From Pyropia yezoensis (taxonomy: Eukaryota; Rhodophyta; Bangiophyceae; Bangiales; Bangiaceae), in assembly GCA_009829735.1 (NCBI GenBank), contig CM020618.1, forward strand, positions 5,454,882 to 5,518,881: a DNA stretch of 64,000 nt. The letters run 5' to 3'. Under the pieces are notes generated by a model. That model was not told the DNA's origin. It saw only the letters and a list, made by a program, of their open reading frames with translations, and searched no databases. Position numbers and translations under genes: made by a program. Numbering within the stretch: the first letter of the stretch is position 1; every line of letters begins with the position of its first letter. Below are positions 1-11,406 of this stretch, piece by piece.

Positions 1-1012
1 CGCGCCGCGAGGAGCGCTAGCCCCCACGTGTCGAGGGGGCGGTCAAGAAAGACAAGCGCGCGAAAGGGTACCGGCGGGTTAGGCGGAGAGGGGGAGGGGG
101 GGGGGGACCCGTCCCGGCCGCCGGCGGGCGGCTGCGTCGCTGTCGCTGCCGCCGCCGCCGCCGCCGCTGCGTCACACGCGGCGGCCGACTGGTAGAGGAG
201 GGACAGCAGCGACGCCGCCGAGGACGAGGCACCAGCCACTGGGGGGGGGCACAGCGGGCCAGCGCAGACGGCGGGCGGTACGCCCACAGCGGCCGCACAG
301 GTGCAACGGGCGCCCACGGCGAGCCCCCCTGCCACGACCGCCACCTCTGCTGCCGCCGTCGCCGCAGCGCTGCCGCCGCCGCCGCCCGACGTCCACGACG
401 CGGCCGCCGTCCCCACCGCCGCGTCGAGGAGCGCAAGGAGGAGCTCCCGCCCCGCGGCGGGCCCGACCGACGCGCCCACTGCGTCGGCGAGGACCGCCGC
501 GGCGGGACGGAGCGCAGCCACCGCTGCCGCCGTTGCTGCCGGGGCGGCCATGGGCGCGGGGTCAGCGAGGGCGGCCAGCGCGACCGCGACGGCCGCCTCG
601 GCGGCGGCCACATCTGCGGCGGCGGGCGCCGCCACCGCTGTCGCCATGGTGGCGGCCGCGTCAGTGGCGGCGGTGGGCACTGCCGCAGCCGCCGCCGCCG
701 CCGCCGCCGCCTTAGTCGGGGAGGTGACGGACGTTGGTGGCGGTGACAGCGGCGGCGGCGGTGGTGGTGATGGTACGGTAGTGGGGCTGGTGGCGCCCAA
801 AAATGGGCCACCCATCTCACCGTCGAGGTTTTCCACCCGCAGTGTAGCCGCCGACGACGCCGCGGAAGGCGGTGTGCCAACCGCGACGGCCGACGATGCG
901 ACCGCCGCCGACGCGCGGGGTAGTCGGTCGTCCACCTCGGCTGGCGGAGACGGCAACGGCCCGGGGCCGGAGGTCACATCGGCATAGACCCTTGCCGACG
1001 TCGCCGCCACGG

Positions 1013-1212
1013 GCGCGTCGATGGCCATGGGGTCCGGCGGTGGCACGGCGACGGGCATGCTGCCGTCTGAGGCGTTGTCGGTCATAGCCGCCGCCTTCGT
1101 CGTCGCCGCCAAGGGCGCGTCGATGGCCATGGCGTCCGGCGGTGGCACGGCGACGGGCATGACGCCGTCCAAGGCCTCGTCGGTCATGGCCACTGCCTTC
1201 GTCGTCGCCGCC
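1013..1212 (+). repeat. In-frame tandem repeat, period 102 bp, two copies
   Basis: Two adjacent copies of a 102-bp unit start near 1013 and 1115. The landmark GCGTCGATGGCCATGG recurs exactly 102 bases later. The period is 34 codons, so any + frame through it stays in register; the 1021 frame reads a repeated ASMAM-SGGGTATGM block. Copies differ at scattered bases, as expected for an older duplication. Confidence 0.8.
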
Positions 1213-2881
1213 GCCGCCGCCGTCGCCGCCGCCGCCAAGACGTGGCCGGGGATATCAGAGCTGGCCGCCGGCCACCGCGTGTGTGTGTCGCCATCGTCTT
1301 CCGACGCAGTGGCTAGGGTGGCCGCCGCGACGTGGCGGTCCCTATCGTCCACCGCAGGTGCCGCGGCCTTCGCGGCACCCCCGCTGCCTCCGCCGCCGTC
1401 TTTGTTGCCGCCGACATCTTCACCGCCCCCGCCGCCGCCGCCGACGCCGCCGCTGCCGCCTCGTCCGCCGCTGTCGCTGCCGCCATTGCCGCCGTCCGTA
1501 CCCCCCCTACCCTCACAGCCGTCCTGGCCACCGTCCGGCAAACCGGCACTCACCACCACCGCGTCCGGCACCTCCCCCCCAGTGTCTATGGGCGGTGCCT
1601 CCTGCGGCACCACCAGCGACGGCAACGGAGGTGGCGTCAGCCGCGGCAACAGCAGCGGCGGCGGCGCGGGGGCCACGCCGCCGGCGCCGCCGCCAAAGCC
1701 ACCGCCAAAGCCATTGCCGATGCCGTTGCCAAAGCCGTTGCCGCTGCCGTTGGCGGCCGGCGACGCGGCGGGCATGGCGCCAAAGGGGACGCCAACGACC
1801 GTCGCCTCTGCCAAGCCGCCGCCGCCGCCGGGCAGCGGCCGGGTAGGGACGGCCAGGGGACAAGCGGGATGCACAGCGGGAGGGACAGCAGCGGCGGCGG
1901 TGGCGGCGGCGGTGGCGGCGGCGGCAGGAGCCGGGGCTCGGGCGACCAGGAAGGGCTCGGTAGGGGGGGTGTCCGCCGGTGGGGCGTCCATGTGGGAGGA
2001 GGGGAGGGGGATGGTGGGAAGAGGAGGCCCGGCTCGGGTGATGCCAGAGTGGGGGCACCCGCAGCCCCCGCCCCCGACTGGTCTAGAGGGAGCGTGACGC
2101 GGCGCCCCGTGCACAGAGCGGGCGTGCGCAGAGGGGGCGGGGGGATGCGAAGGGCCACCAGCTTGGGGAGGGCGACACCGCAGCCCCGCGGTGGAGCCGG
2201 CCAGACGTCGAGGGGGCGTGGGGGGGGTGGGGAACTCGAAGGCACCCACCCGCAGCCGCCACGCTGGCGAGGCCGATGGGCTGGCCCGCCGCGGTCGTCG
2301 TCGCGGGCCAAAGCGCCCGCAGGCGACGGCTCTTGGTGTTGGGTGTCGGTGGGGGGGCGTTGGGGGGTGGTGGTAGGGGGGCGTTGGGGGGTGGTGGTGG
2401 GGGGGGGGGCCCCAGGGACACAGCACGCCCGCGGCTGCTGGGCAGATGCCTCGAGTGGGGGGATCACGCACAGGGGGACGTGGCGATCCGCCCAATCCCG
2501 TGGACGGGAGGGATCAATCGTGTCAGGACCGTGCAAGTACAGTAGAAAGTAACAATATATTTTACATACATAACCCGCGGACGAAAGGATGAGCGACTTG
2601 CGCACACTGACCTCAACCGCTGCATGGCCATTGGATGCATGCAGTATGCGGCCTGCATCCAGCGTCGACACTGGATGAGACTCGCTCGCGCGACATCGGC
2701 CACAGGTGGCGCGTGGAAGATGGGGTTTTGCAAGCCATCGAGCCACAACCTCGGCTGCACCTCCCCCCCCCACCGCTGCACCACCGCCACGGCCTCCGCC
2801 ACCGCCACCAACCCCTCGGTCGGTGCTTGCTTCAAACGCGAGTCCCTGGGGGGGGGGGGGGCGGCCCCCCTCCCCAGGCAT

Positions 2882-2909
2882 CTGCAGACCGGGTCGGCCC
2901 GGTCTGCAG
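2882..2909. repeat. Perfect 12-bp inverted repeat with 4-base loop
   Basis: CTGCAGACCGGG and CCCGGTCTGCAG flank a TCGG centre. The arms are perfect and end in PstI-type CTGCAG sites. It lies in a gene-free stretch. It could form a strong hairpin or be a dimeric protein-binding site; nothing nearby shows which. Confidence 0.85.
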
Positions 2910-3262
2910 GTCGCGCCACCACCGCAGCGGCCAGCCTGGCTCTGGCCACGCCGCGCACACGGCGGCCGAGTGCTCGTTGGTCGTTGGCCCTCTGTGCTTG
3001 CAAACCGGCCCGGCGCCGATGCGTGGGCGGCGACCCCCCCCTTCCTGTTGGAGCGGCGCGCCGTAAAAGGCCATGATGGCGAGCTCCTGTCAGCGGCTCC
3101 TCTAAAAGACGCTTTCCCCGCACGCTGACTCGCAAGCACCTCGCCACCGTTTGCGCTGCTCGTTTTTCCCCGCTCCCCGCCGCGTGTACGCTCACATCGC
3201 CCCCTCTCACCCCCCCCCCTCTCTGCGCCGCCCTCCCTCGGCTCCCTCTCCCCCCTTTCACC

Positions 3263-3847
3263 ATGGCGTTTGCCGTTGTTGCGGCGGGCGCGTTCGCCAC
3301 CCCCACCAGGGCGGCGTCGGCCACGTCGAGGACGCGCGCGGCATCAGCGGCGGTTACCCCCCGCCGTACCGGCGGCGCCGCCTTGCGCATGGCCACCGCG
3401 GGAGATGAGGCCAAGGCGGCGGCCAAGGACGTCAAGGCTGCGGCCAAGGACGTGGCCGGGGACGTCAAGGCAGCGGCCAAGGACGTGGCCGGGGACGTCA
3501 AGGCGGCGGCTAAGAATGTGGCGGGGGATGCCAAGGGGGCGGCCAAGGACGTGGAGGGGGCGGCCAAGGCCAAGGCCAGCTCTGGGGTGGCGGCGGCGAA
3601 GAAGGCGGCGCCCGCGGTGGACGCGTCTCAGAATGCGGGGGCGGGCAAGTTTGGTGCTGGCGGGCCGGCGCCGCGGGTGGCCAAGCTGGACGCGCCCGAC
3701 ATCTTTGGGGCGGTCAAGAACCCCGCCCGGGGCAAGAGCCAGGATGAAATGTGGGAGGAGAACTCCAAGGACAAGGGGCCAACGGGGACGGTTCAGAAGG
3801 CGGCTGGGAACGTGGAGAAGGCCAAGAAGAACGCCAAGAACATGTGA
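3263..3847 (+). CDS. LEA-like amphipathic repeat protein with plastid-type N-terminus
   Basis: This 194-residue protein starts at an ATG in CACCATGG context after a long pyrimidine-rich leader. Residues 1-43 are rich in A, S, T and R with no acidic residue and end in LRM followed by ATA, which looks like a chloroplast transit peptide and cleavage site. Residues about 50-110 are 11-residue-type repeats of AAAKDV / AGDVKAAAKDV form, typical of group 3 LEA proteins: charged, alanine-rich, amphipathic helix-forming and disordered when hydrated. The tail (about 115-194) is polar and ends KKNAKNM. Family knowledge: such proteins protect membranes or enzymes during desiccation or freezing. That role, and plastid location, are inferred. 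No introns. Nearest neighbours are unrelated. Confidence 0.75.
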   Translation: MAFAVVAAGAFATPTRAASATSRTRAASAAVTPRRTGGAALRMATAGDEAKAAAKDVKAAAKDVAGDVKAAAKDVAGDVKAAAKNVAGDAKGAAKDVEGAAKAKASSGVAAAKKAAPAVDASQNAGAGKFGAGGPAPRVAKLDAPDIFGAVKNPARGKSQDEMWEENSKDKGPTGTVQKAAGNVEKAKKNAKNM

Positions 3848-6458
3848 GCGTGAACACGATCTCGGAGGGGGCGGGGGGTGGGCGAAGACAGATGGCGTGG
3901 GGGGGGGGGCGCACGAGGTGCGTTGGGTCTTCTTGCACAGACAAACACACATAATTTAGAGGCCCTTGCGCCATCGGCCGTCACGCCTACGACATTCCAT
4001 GGCCCCCATCCTCAGCGCTACTGCTGATTGCAGACCGGTTGTTTATTCGGAGGCTACCCGCTTCGCGGCACCGCATCGCCTTCGGCCGCACTTGCTTGTG
4101 ACGCAGCCAGCTGGTGTTGACGTGCTCGCCGGCGTGCGTCCACGGCGGCGCGGCAGCCGGTACCGGGGGCAGAGGGGGGGGCGGGTCCTTTGGGGTCACG
4201 CAGAAGGCGCCATCCAGGGTGGACACCAGGGGTGGGCCCCAAGCGGGGCTCGATCCAGCCTGAAGGCTGCATCGACCCAAGGACGCGCCCAGCCCGCTCC
4301 AGCGATCTGGCGGCGCGCTGCAGCCGGTGGCCAGTACCGTGGGTGGTCACCCCCTCTTGCTGTTCCCCGTACGCGCCGGGCCGGGCGCTACAGCACGGAC
4401 GCGCTCGACGGGACTGGTGACGGCACATCCATGCACGGGGAGTACTGGCCGCTGCCGCCGTAGCCGCGCAACCGCAGCGGCCGCGCGGGGCCCCGTCGAG
4501 CCCGTCCCCCCCCCGCCCAGGTGCCCCAGTCGGTGCCACCGCCCACCCCCTTTGCGCGGGTGCTGTGCGGAAGCAATGCCGTCGCAGGTGGGAGCTCGTG
4601 GTCGCAGGGTCCCCACCTGTGACGGCTTTGCCTGTGTCCCGCAGCGCCCTTCTCCCTCCCTACCGGCCAGCGACGATGAGAAAAAAGAAAAACGGGTGTG
4701 CGGCGGGCGGGGCGCCACGGTTGCGCCCCTCTGGGGGCGCGGGGCGCTCCTCTCGGGGCGGTCGCGGACTTGCCCGATGGGCAGAGCCGGTGGACGCTGG
4801 TGTCCACGGGAGCGGAAGGGTGGCGCGGGGGGTCGGCTGGGCCATGGCCGTGGAGCTGTGGCAGATAGGTGATGTAGCAGCCAGCACGGCGTGCATTCCC
4901 AGTCCGCCTCGTTCACGTCCCACTCCCTCGGTGCACCTCTCTGTATACTCCACTCCTCTGCCCACACGTACGCACATTCGTATTCCAACCCATCACACCG
5001 TGCCGGCCTCGTGCTCATGTGTCTGTATCAGACCGAATACTATAATCGTCAACGTATACCCGTCACTCACAAGGGGCTGTCATGGGTGGGTCATTGATAG
5101 AATGGATGAGGGCCACATTGGCCTGTGGATATCATTATAAATCGCATATAGATGAATATGAGTGGGAAGCAGGAAATGACTCAATCAAAAATCTGAACCG
5201 TCGGCATGTAGCTTACTAGCCCCGCCATTGGCTCGCGCCGGCGCCCCCCTCCCTCCCCCTCCCTCCCTGCACTCCGGCTCTGAACTGTATTTACCACGCG
5301 CGTGCCATTCACGCGTCCACCTCATCACGTTTAGCGTCGCCTTTGCCTCTAGAGGCCCCCTCGATGGCAAGGGCTTGAATCGCGTTTCCTGCTCGCCAAG
5401 CGGGCAAAGTTGTGAAGCGCAATCCAGGCTAACCAACAAACGTCCCGTCCTTCCCCTGCCAAGCGCGGTAGTGTGAACAAGGTGGGGGGGCGCTTCATTG
5501 GCTCAGACGTCGACCGTGCCCGCTGGGCCCTTAACACTCTATATGGCACAGCCATGTGTGAAAATACAGTATTACACCAAAATCTAGGGGCGGGGGCGCG
5601 CTCGAGGGCTGGGACGCGAGAGGAGGATCCGTCGTCGCCCCGTCGTCGCCCCTGGCACTGAGAGATCTCGTGCGGGGGGGGTTGCCCTTTTCCCTTCCCC
5701 CCCTCACTCCCCCCCTCCACCAACCCGTCAATCAGGTGGCGTGTGCTCCTGCGTTGACGACAGGGCGCATCGGGGATTGGCTGTGAAGGGGCGGCGGCGG
5801 GCGCCCCCTCACGACCGTGACAAGGACGGCGGTCGTCGCTGCAGCGCAATGACAAGGTCGGTCCAGTGACGAGGTCCCCTGCCCCTCCGCGCCCCTTCAA
5901 CCCACCGACCTCTTCCACGTCCAGCGGGCGTGGCCACGGGTCCACCACCCGACGCCGCCTCCCCCCGCCCCAGTGGCTGCGAGAGGGGGGGGGGCGGCGC
6001 ACGCGCGGTGACACTAGCTTGCGGCGGGAGCCCCCTCCCAATGGGCCGGCCGTCCCGCGGGCTGACGCCGCCTCGGCGTCGCCCGAGACGGCGCTGGCCG
6101 ACCTCCAAACCCCCACAGGCAGCGCCTCCCGGGAGGATCCCAGGCAGCGCCCTTCCGCACAGGGTGCTCACACGGCGGCCCAATTGGCCTTGAATCGCCC
6201 GGTCGGGGGGGCCGTGCACACTCTCTCCCGAGGGACAAACATGCGGGCCGATGGTGTAGCGCCAACACCCCCCCATCTTCCGACTTGGACCCACAGAAGC
6301 CGCCCGTTCGACGACGGCACCCGATTTTCCCCCTCTATCCCCTCTCCGACCGCCTCATTTGTCCCTTTCCTCTCTTCCCCCCCCCCCCCCCCCGCCGCCC
6401 ACCTGACGCCTATCTACGCGCCGGCGTTTCTCGGCACGCGACGGCAGGGCGCAGAGAA
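3848..6458. other. Intergenic, no supported gene
   Basis: About 2.6 kb between the LEA-like gene and the protease homologue. Open frames on both strands are short and show no domain. 4900-5200 is less GC-rich, with short TATA-like strings (around 5039 and 5135). 6340-6400 is a C/T-rich tract just upstream of the next ATG, similar to the leaders of most genes in this window. Nothing else is recognised. Confidence 0.5.
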
Positions 6459-7475
6459 ATGGCGGCCTCCTCTTTCGTCGCGCCCCCACCGCGTGTGCGG
6501 CGGGCACGCCTCATCGGGTGGCTGCTGCTGGGCGCCGTCGCGGTCGGGGGTGGCGTGTCCGTTGGAGCGCACCCCCCTCCGCCCCCCCTCGCCGCCGCCG
6601 CCGCCGTCGCCGCACGGGGCGCCGTGTCCGTGCCCGCGGCCGGCCGCATCTTTGGTGGGACAGTCACCCCCATTGGAGAAGAGCCGTTCTTCCTCGCCCA
6701 CTTTACCGCCCCCGACACGCCGTCGACACTGCAGTGCACGGGCGTCCTCATCACCCCGCGGCACGTGCTGACGCTCGCATCCTGCCCGATCGTGACGGGC
6801 TGGACGGTGCGGCTGGGCACCCCCACCGCCGGCTCGGGGGGCCAAACGTTCCTCGTGTCTCGAGTGGCCATCCCGCCCTACCGCGACGCAGAGGCGGTGC
6901 CGCTCGCCGACAATATCGCGGTGGTGACGTTTACCGCCGAGCCCATCTGGTCGGCCGACCGGCTGGCCACCTTCCGCATTGTGCCCGTTGCCCTCGACGG
7001 CGGCCGCGGCGTCGGCGGCGGCCGCGGCAACGACGCGTCCGCAGGCCCGCCGCCGCCGCCGGGCGGCCTCGACGGCCGCATCTGGGGGTGGGGCACCCCG
7101 TCGGCGCGGCGGGACGACCCGCTGCGCCCCGAGGGTGGGACCGTCCTCCGCTCCGCGGCGGCGGTGGTGGTGGAAGCCGAGGCGTGCTCTGCGCTCTTTG
7201 AACAGGCGGGAGGCACCCGCCCCTACGACGTCTACTGCGCAAAGTCGGTGGGCCAGGGGCCGTGCGTGGGCGACCGGGGAGCGGGGCTGGTGTCCAACGT
7301 GGGCGGCGATGCGGGGGAGCGCCCCTTCGTCCATGGCCTGTACAGCGTGTCATGGTCGTCGGCCGAGTTCCGGTGCGTCAAGAGCTTCCCGCAGGGGTAC
7401 ACCGCGGTGAGGACGCACGCCGCGTGGATCCGGTCGGCGGTGGAGCCGCAGCGGGCCCAGTTCCTGACGCTCTGA
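6459..7475 (+). CDS. Secreted trypsin-fold serine protease homologue, catalytically dead
   Basis: 338 residues from the ATG at 6459; the frame is open further upstream, but the next in-frame ATG there would add only proline-rich sequence, so I prefer the start just before the signal sequence. Residues about 17-37 form a hydrophobic signal (LIGWLLLGAVAVGGGVSVGA). The chymotrypsin (S1A) fold is clear: RIFGG at 63 matches the activation junction, the Cys42-Cys58 pair is present in CTGVLITPRHV...ASC, and D151 in DNIAVV matches Asp102. However the His57 position is S108 (LTLASC instead of TAAHC), and the catalytic serine motif GDSGG is GDRGAG, with R273. Two of three catalytic residues are therefore missing in otherwise intact sequence. 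It is an S1A pseudoprotease, probably a binding or cofactor protein. It is convergent with a haem peroxidase gene. Confidence 0.85.
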   Translation: MAASSFVAPPPRVRRARLIGWLLLGAVAVGGGVSVGAHPPPPPLAAAAAVAARGAVSVPAAGRIFGGTVTPIGEEPFFLAHFTAPDTPSTLQCTGVLITPRHVLTLASCPIVTGWTVRLGTPTAGSGGQTFLVSRVAIPPYRDAEAVPLADNIAVVTFTAEPIWSADRLATFRIVPVALDGGRGVGGGRGNDASAGPPPPPGGLDGRIWGWGTPSARRDDPLRPEGGTVLRSAAAVVVEAEACSALFEQAGGTRPYDVYCAKSVGQGPCVGDRGAGLVSNVGGDAGERPFVHGLYSVSWSSAEFRCVKSFPQGYTAVRTHAAWIRSAVEPQRAQFLTL

Positions 7476-8488
7476 GGGGGGGAGCTCGGTCCGTGGCGCC
7501 GGAGGGAGGGGAAAGGGCGAGCTGATCAGCGGAGCAACCACATTGGATGAGTTCAGTGTCAGTTCAGTGGTCGTCCGTTGACATTTTTTTTTCCTTTTTC
7601 TTTTTGAAAATGATCTCTCCTCGTTGTTTGGACGGAGGGCGGACCCCCACATGGTAGGTACGTCGCCATACAGAGAAGGAGGTAAGGGCGATGAGAGCGT
7701 GAAGGGGCGATCGTAGCCGGGCGGCCGCCTTCTTCATGGCAGGGGATCGTGCAGGTGCCCCAACGTCGGACCACTCCCGAGCAGTGGGCCGCCCACGCGG
7801 CCTATGAAGGTTGACTGCTTGAGTCTGGGGAAGTGAAGAGGCGGACGCGCACAGGCTGTCCACGGTCGGACGCCGCCCTCTGGGTCGCCGCGCTGGTCCT
7901 CCCGGCCGAAAGAGCACCCTCAGCAGCGGGGCGGTTTGGCAGTCAAGGGCGGCCAACGTCGCCGTCCCCCCCTTCCCCCACCAGCCTTGCGCCACTGCAG
8001 CTCCCATCTGTCACAGCTGCGGGGTGGGGTGGGGTGGAGTGGGGTGGGGTAGGGGTGTGTGGGACGGATGGCGCGCCGTTCTTCACAGCGATACCAGGGC
8101 TCCCGTCATAGACATCCGTCAGTTTGGGAGGTGGTGGCGGGGAGGCAGCGGGTAATCGGGTGGGCGGACGAGCTCGGAGTGTCTGCTGTGATGCCGCCGT
8201 GGAGTGCCATGGAGTGGGGCTCCGGTGGGGGGCGGCCTACCGGATGACCGCTCTTACCTCTGTCCCCGGAGCCCTCCCGAGCCCGCTGGGGTACTGCACC
8301 CACGTGGCCATACGCCTTGAGCCACTTACGCCACGCACACGGGGGGATGGCCGCCCCCGTCGCGGACCAAACCGAGACAAAGAAGAGTTCAAACTGACAC
8401 TGTTCTTTTCTCGTTTTCGTCGCTTCAGTTGAGCACGTGGACGTCCAACCCCCCCCGCCTTCACTCACATGCGAACCCCCCCTTCCTC
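7476..8488. other. Intergenic between convergent genes
   Basis: 3' flanks of the protease homologue (+) and peroxidase (-). A T/A-rich patch (7584-7615) follows the protease homologue stop and may mark its 3' end. 8020-8055 is a GGGGT-rich tract. No coding frame with a recognisable domain was seen. Confidence 0.5.
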
Positions 8489-10890
8489 TCAAAGCGCTGC
8501 GCCGACGACAATACCCACATCCTCGGCCACGTCGGGCGCGTCAACCATCAGCGTCGTGGCCGCCTTTTGGCGCATCACGTCAAAGGCGGGCATCTCCATC
8601 GGCTTTGGCACCGCCCCCCCTCCCGGCACGTCGGCAAAGAAGGCGCGCGCCGGCAGCTCCGACGCCCGCACCTCCGAGTTGCGCGTGATGAGCGTGTGGT
8701 AGCCGTACGTGCCGCCCGGACGGAGGGTGACGAGCTCGGGCAGGCGGGCGGTGAGCTCCCCGTCTGCCGCCGGCCCGCCGCGGGTGTAGAAGAAGCGGTC
8801 GCCCTGCGCGAGGCGGCGGAACTGGTCGCGGATGGCGGCGGCAAAGAGGGAGCCGATGCTGCCCCCCGGCACGTGCTTCTCCGCAATGCCCCCGATGAAC
8901 GCGTCTACCGCCCCAATGTCCCCGCCGTAGGCCATGGCCAGCCGCCGCGCGGTGATGGAGTCCCCCGTGATCTGCATAAAGGAAGAGTAGCGGGGGAGGC
9001 CCAGGCCCACCCGCGCGTCATTGTACGACGGCAGGCCGTGGTCGCGGCCCCGCTGCAGGTTGAGGGAGAGCAGGTCCATGCCCCTCCCCACCACAGGGTT
9101 CCCAAACAGCAGGTTCCGCAGCCCGTCGACGATAAACACGTCCGTCTCTTGGGCGGTCTGCCCCGCGGCGCCGCGGAGGAGGTTGTCCATGCCGGTGGAC
9201 AGAAAGGTGTTGACGTTGAAGAAGGAGTCGGCCAGCCGCAGCGGCGGCAGGGCCGCCCCCCCGGGGCCCCGCCGCGCCAGGCTGTCGGACACCATCGTGT
9301 GGCCGATGCGGAGGGCGGCGGTGGAGAAGAAGGCCGTCACCGACGGGTCCACCGACGGGTCATAGGCGGTGTTGTCGGTGAAGGCGGTGCCGCCGAGCAG
9401 CGCCGGCAGCCACTCCTCGTACGTGATCTTTTGAAACACAATGCCCAGCACCCGCCGCGCCGTCTGGTACACGCGCTCCTCGTCGTACTCGGGGAAGGCG
9501 GCGGCGATGGCGGTGGCCCAGCGGTTGTGCTCGCGAACTCCCAGCGTGTGCGACGCCATCAGCAGCACATTTTCATTCACCCGCACATCGCCGGCGGCAA
9601 ACAGGCGGCTGCCGGGGGCCACCCCCTCCGCGTCGGTGGGGATGTCGTCCCCAATGCCGCCCTGCCCCCGCCCGTTGAACGGCAGGTTGTTCCCCGCGCT
9701 GGTCTTGAGGAGCCCCCCCGAAAAGGAGCGCAGCTGCGCCGCCCGCACGGGCTCATCCCCGTACAGCTGCGACGCGTCAATCCACGAGGTGACGTGGTTG
9801 GCAAACGCCCGCGGCCGGGTGTCGGACAGCAGGTTGCCGCAGCAGGTGGTGCCCGTCCGCATAAAGCGGCTGCGGTGAAAGGTGAGGGAGGGGCTACGGA
9901 AAAAGATCGGGTCCCCATTGACGGCGATGGGGAGGTCCTCCACGCGGGGGCCGTCTCCGATGGCCGGGGTGAGGTCCAGGTCGTGGTCGAGGAACTGGCC
10001 CCACGTCCAGATGGTGTCGGCGAGGCGCCGCGCGCTGGGGCGCTCCCCCTCTTGGGAGCCCAGGATGTTGGAGATGTCCCGCGCCGACGGGCGGCGCATC
10101 CCCGCCGGCGCTGACACCCCGTCCTCGTAGGCGGGGTCATTGAGAGGCAGGCGGGTGAGGGCCATCATGCGGCTCCCCGCTTCGATGCGGCCCAGGTTGT
10201 TGCACGTCCCCGACGCGGTACGGAAAGAGGTGGAGCAGCGGGCGGGGGTGTAGAAGCGCTCAAAGTTCTCCTTGATGGTCTCCACCACCCCCCGCGTGAA
10301 GGTCACCTCTGCCGCATCCACCGACGCCCCCGCCGTGCCTGTGACGGTCAGGCGGGTGGTGTCGCCGCCCGCGGGCGCCGCCACCACCCCGATTCGAAAG
10401 CTGAGGCCCGCCGATATGGCCGACGCCGACGACGTGACGGGCCCCGTGGCGCGGACCATCTCAAACGTTGCGTACGGCGCGTCGCCGGTGAGGATGTGCT
10501 CCCCCACCCGTACGTCGTACGAGGTGCCATCCACGAGGGAGAAGCGGTACAGGCTGCCCGGCTCCCCCGACCCCGTGCTGCGGGGGAGGTAGGTAAACGC
10601 GACGGAGCGGAAGGCCAGGTCCAGCAGCGCCGGGAAGCGGAGCGTAAACTCCATCCTCGACGGGGTGCCCCGCAGGTCGGTGGCGGCGGTGAAGAGGCGG
10701 CCGCGCTTGACCATGACGGGCAGCTCCATCACGTCGAGGATGGCCGCCGCCGCCGCCGACGCGGTCGCCATCGACCCGTCCTCGTCAACGCGCACCAGCG
10801 TGTGGTTGAGGTCAAACGCCCCCTGGTCCGCAAAGCCCCACACGGGCAGCGCCGCCTCCACCGCGCCGCCACTCTCCATGACGGCGGCCG

Positions 10891-10930
<40 letters not shown>

Positions 10931-11017
10931 GGCGGCGGTCAACGAAGCCAGCGCGGCGGCCCGCTGCGGCCGTTTGCCACGGGGCGACCGGCGGTGGCCC
11001 TGGCCGCCGCCGCCCAT
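8489..11017 (-). CDS. Animal-type haem peroxidase (peroxinectin-like), probably secreted
   Basis: 842 residues from ATG at 11017. The frame opens upstream at 11083 only with GTG, so it was not used. Residues 1-45 hold basic residues then a long alanine run, consistent with a signal sequence. An N-terminal domain of unknown type (about 50-285) precedes an animal haem peroxidase domain (about 290-760). Active-site residues are in place: distal H345 in FLDHDLDLTP, catalytic R495 in GVREHNRW, proximal H573 in RIGHTM. Spacing of 150 and 228 residues resembles myeloperoxidase (about 144 and 241). A calcium-loop-like SWIDASQLYG follows the distal His. Known of the family: oxidises halides or phenolics with hydrogen peroxide in defence, or crosslinks matrix. 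No introns. Its role here is inferred. Confidence 0.9.
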
Positions 11018-11380
11018 GGTTCCAGGCGCGGGGGCCGTCAACGGCGCCGTCGGGCGGCGCGAGCCAGGAGGCCGCGACAGCACAGAAGGAAATGAGAAGA
11101 GACAAAAAATGACGGATGGAACAAGAGTGGTCTGGCCGAGAAGGGGAGGCAGTGGGTTGGATGTGGGAAGGGGGGCGGTGGGGAGCGGGAAGGCGGGAGA
11201 CAGCGCCGCTTGGGGGGGACGTCTGGTGACCTTGTATTGACACTACAGCCGTGCTCGCTGTCGTGATGGGGACGGCGGCTGTGTGGACGGGCGGTTGCAC
11301 GGCGGTGGGGTCTTAATGGGAGCGACCGTCGGCGTGTGGCGGCCGTCCCCTCGGCCTCTACGCCGCCGCGTAGCGCCCTA

Positions 11381-11406
11381 GCCAGCCAGCCAGCCAGCCA
11401 GCCAGC
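11381..11406. repeat. (GCCA)n microsatellite
   Basis: Six and a half perfect GCCA units in a row in the peroxidase upstream region. Confidence 0.9.

Larger units (their letters stand above)
1..3262. other. GC-rich low-complexity region, no convincing gene
   Basis: All six frames here are open for long stretches, but they translate to alanine, arginine, proline or glycine runs made from GCC/GCG/CCG triplets. None shows a recognisable domain. The best ATG-initiated frame is 1021-2097 (+), 358 codons, beginning with two copies of a 34-residue unit. An alanine-rich frame at 301-987 (+) begins with GTG. From about 2540 to 2650 the DNA becomes less GC-rich. Either these are decayed or non-coding GC-rich sequences, or one belongs to an alanine-rich protein whose other exons lie outside the window. 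I cannot choose between these. Confidence 0.4.

Noticed and set aside
11018-11083. N-terminal extension of the haem peroxidase to 11083
   Set aside because: The upstream start is GTG; the first ATG is at 11017 and is followed directly by a signal-like segment.
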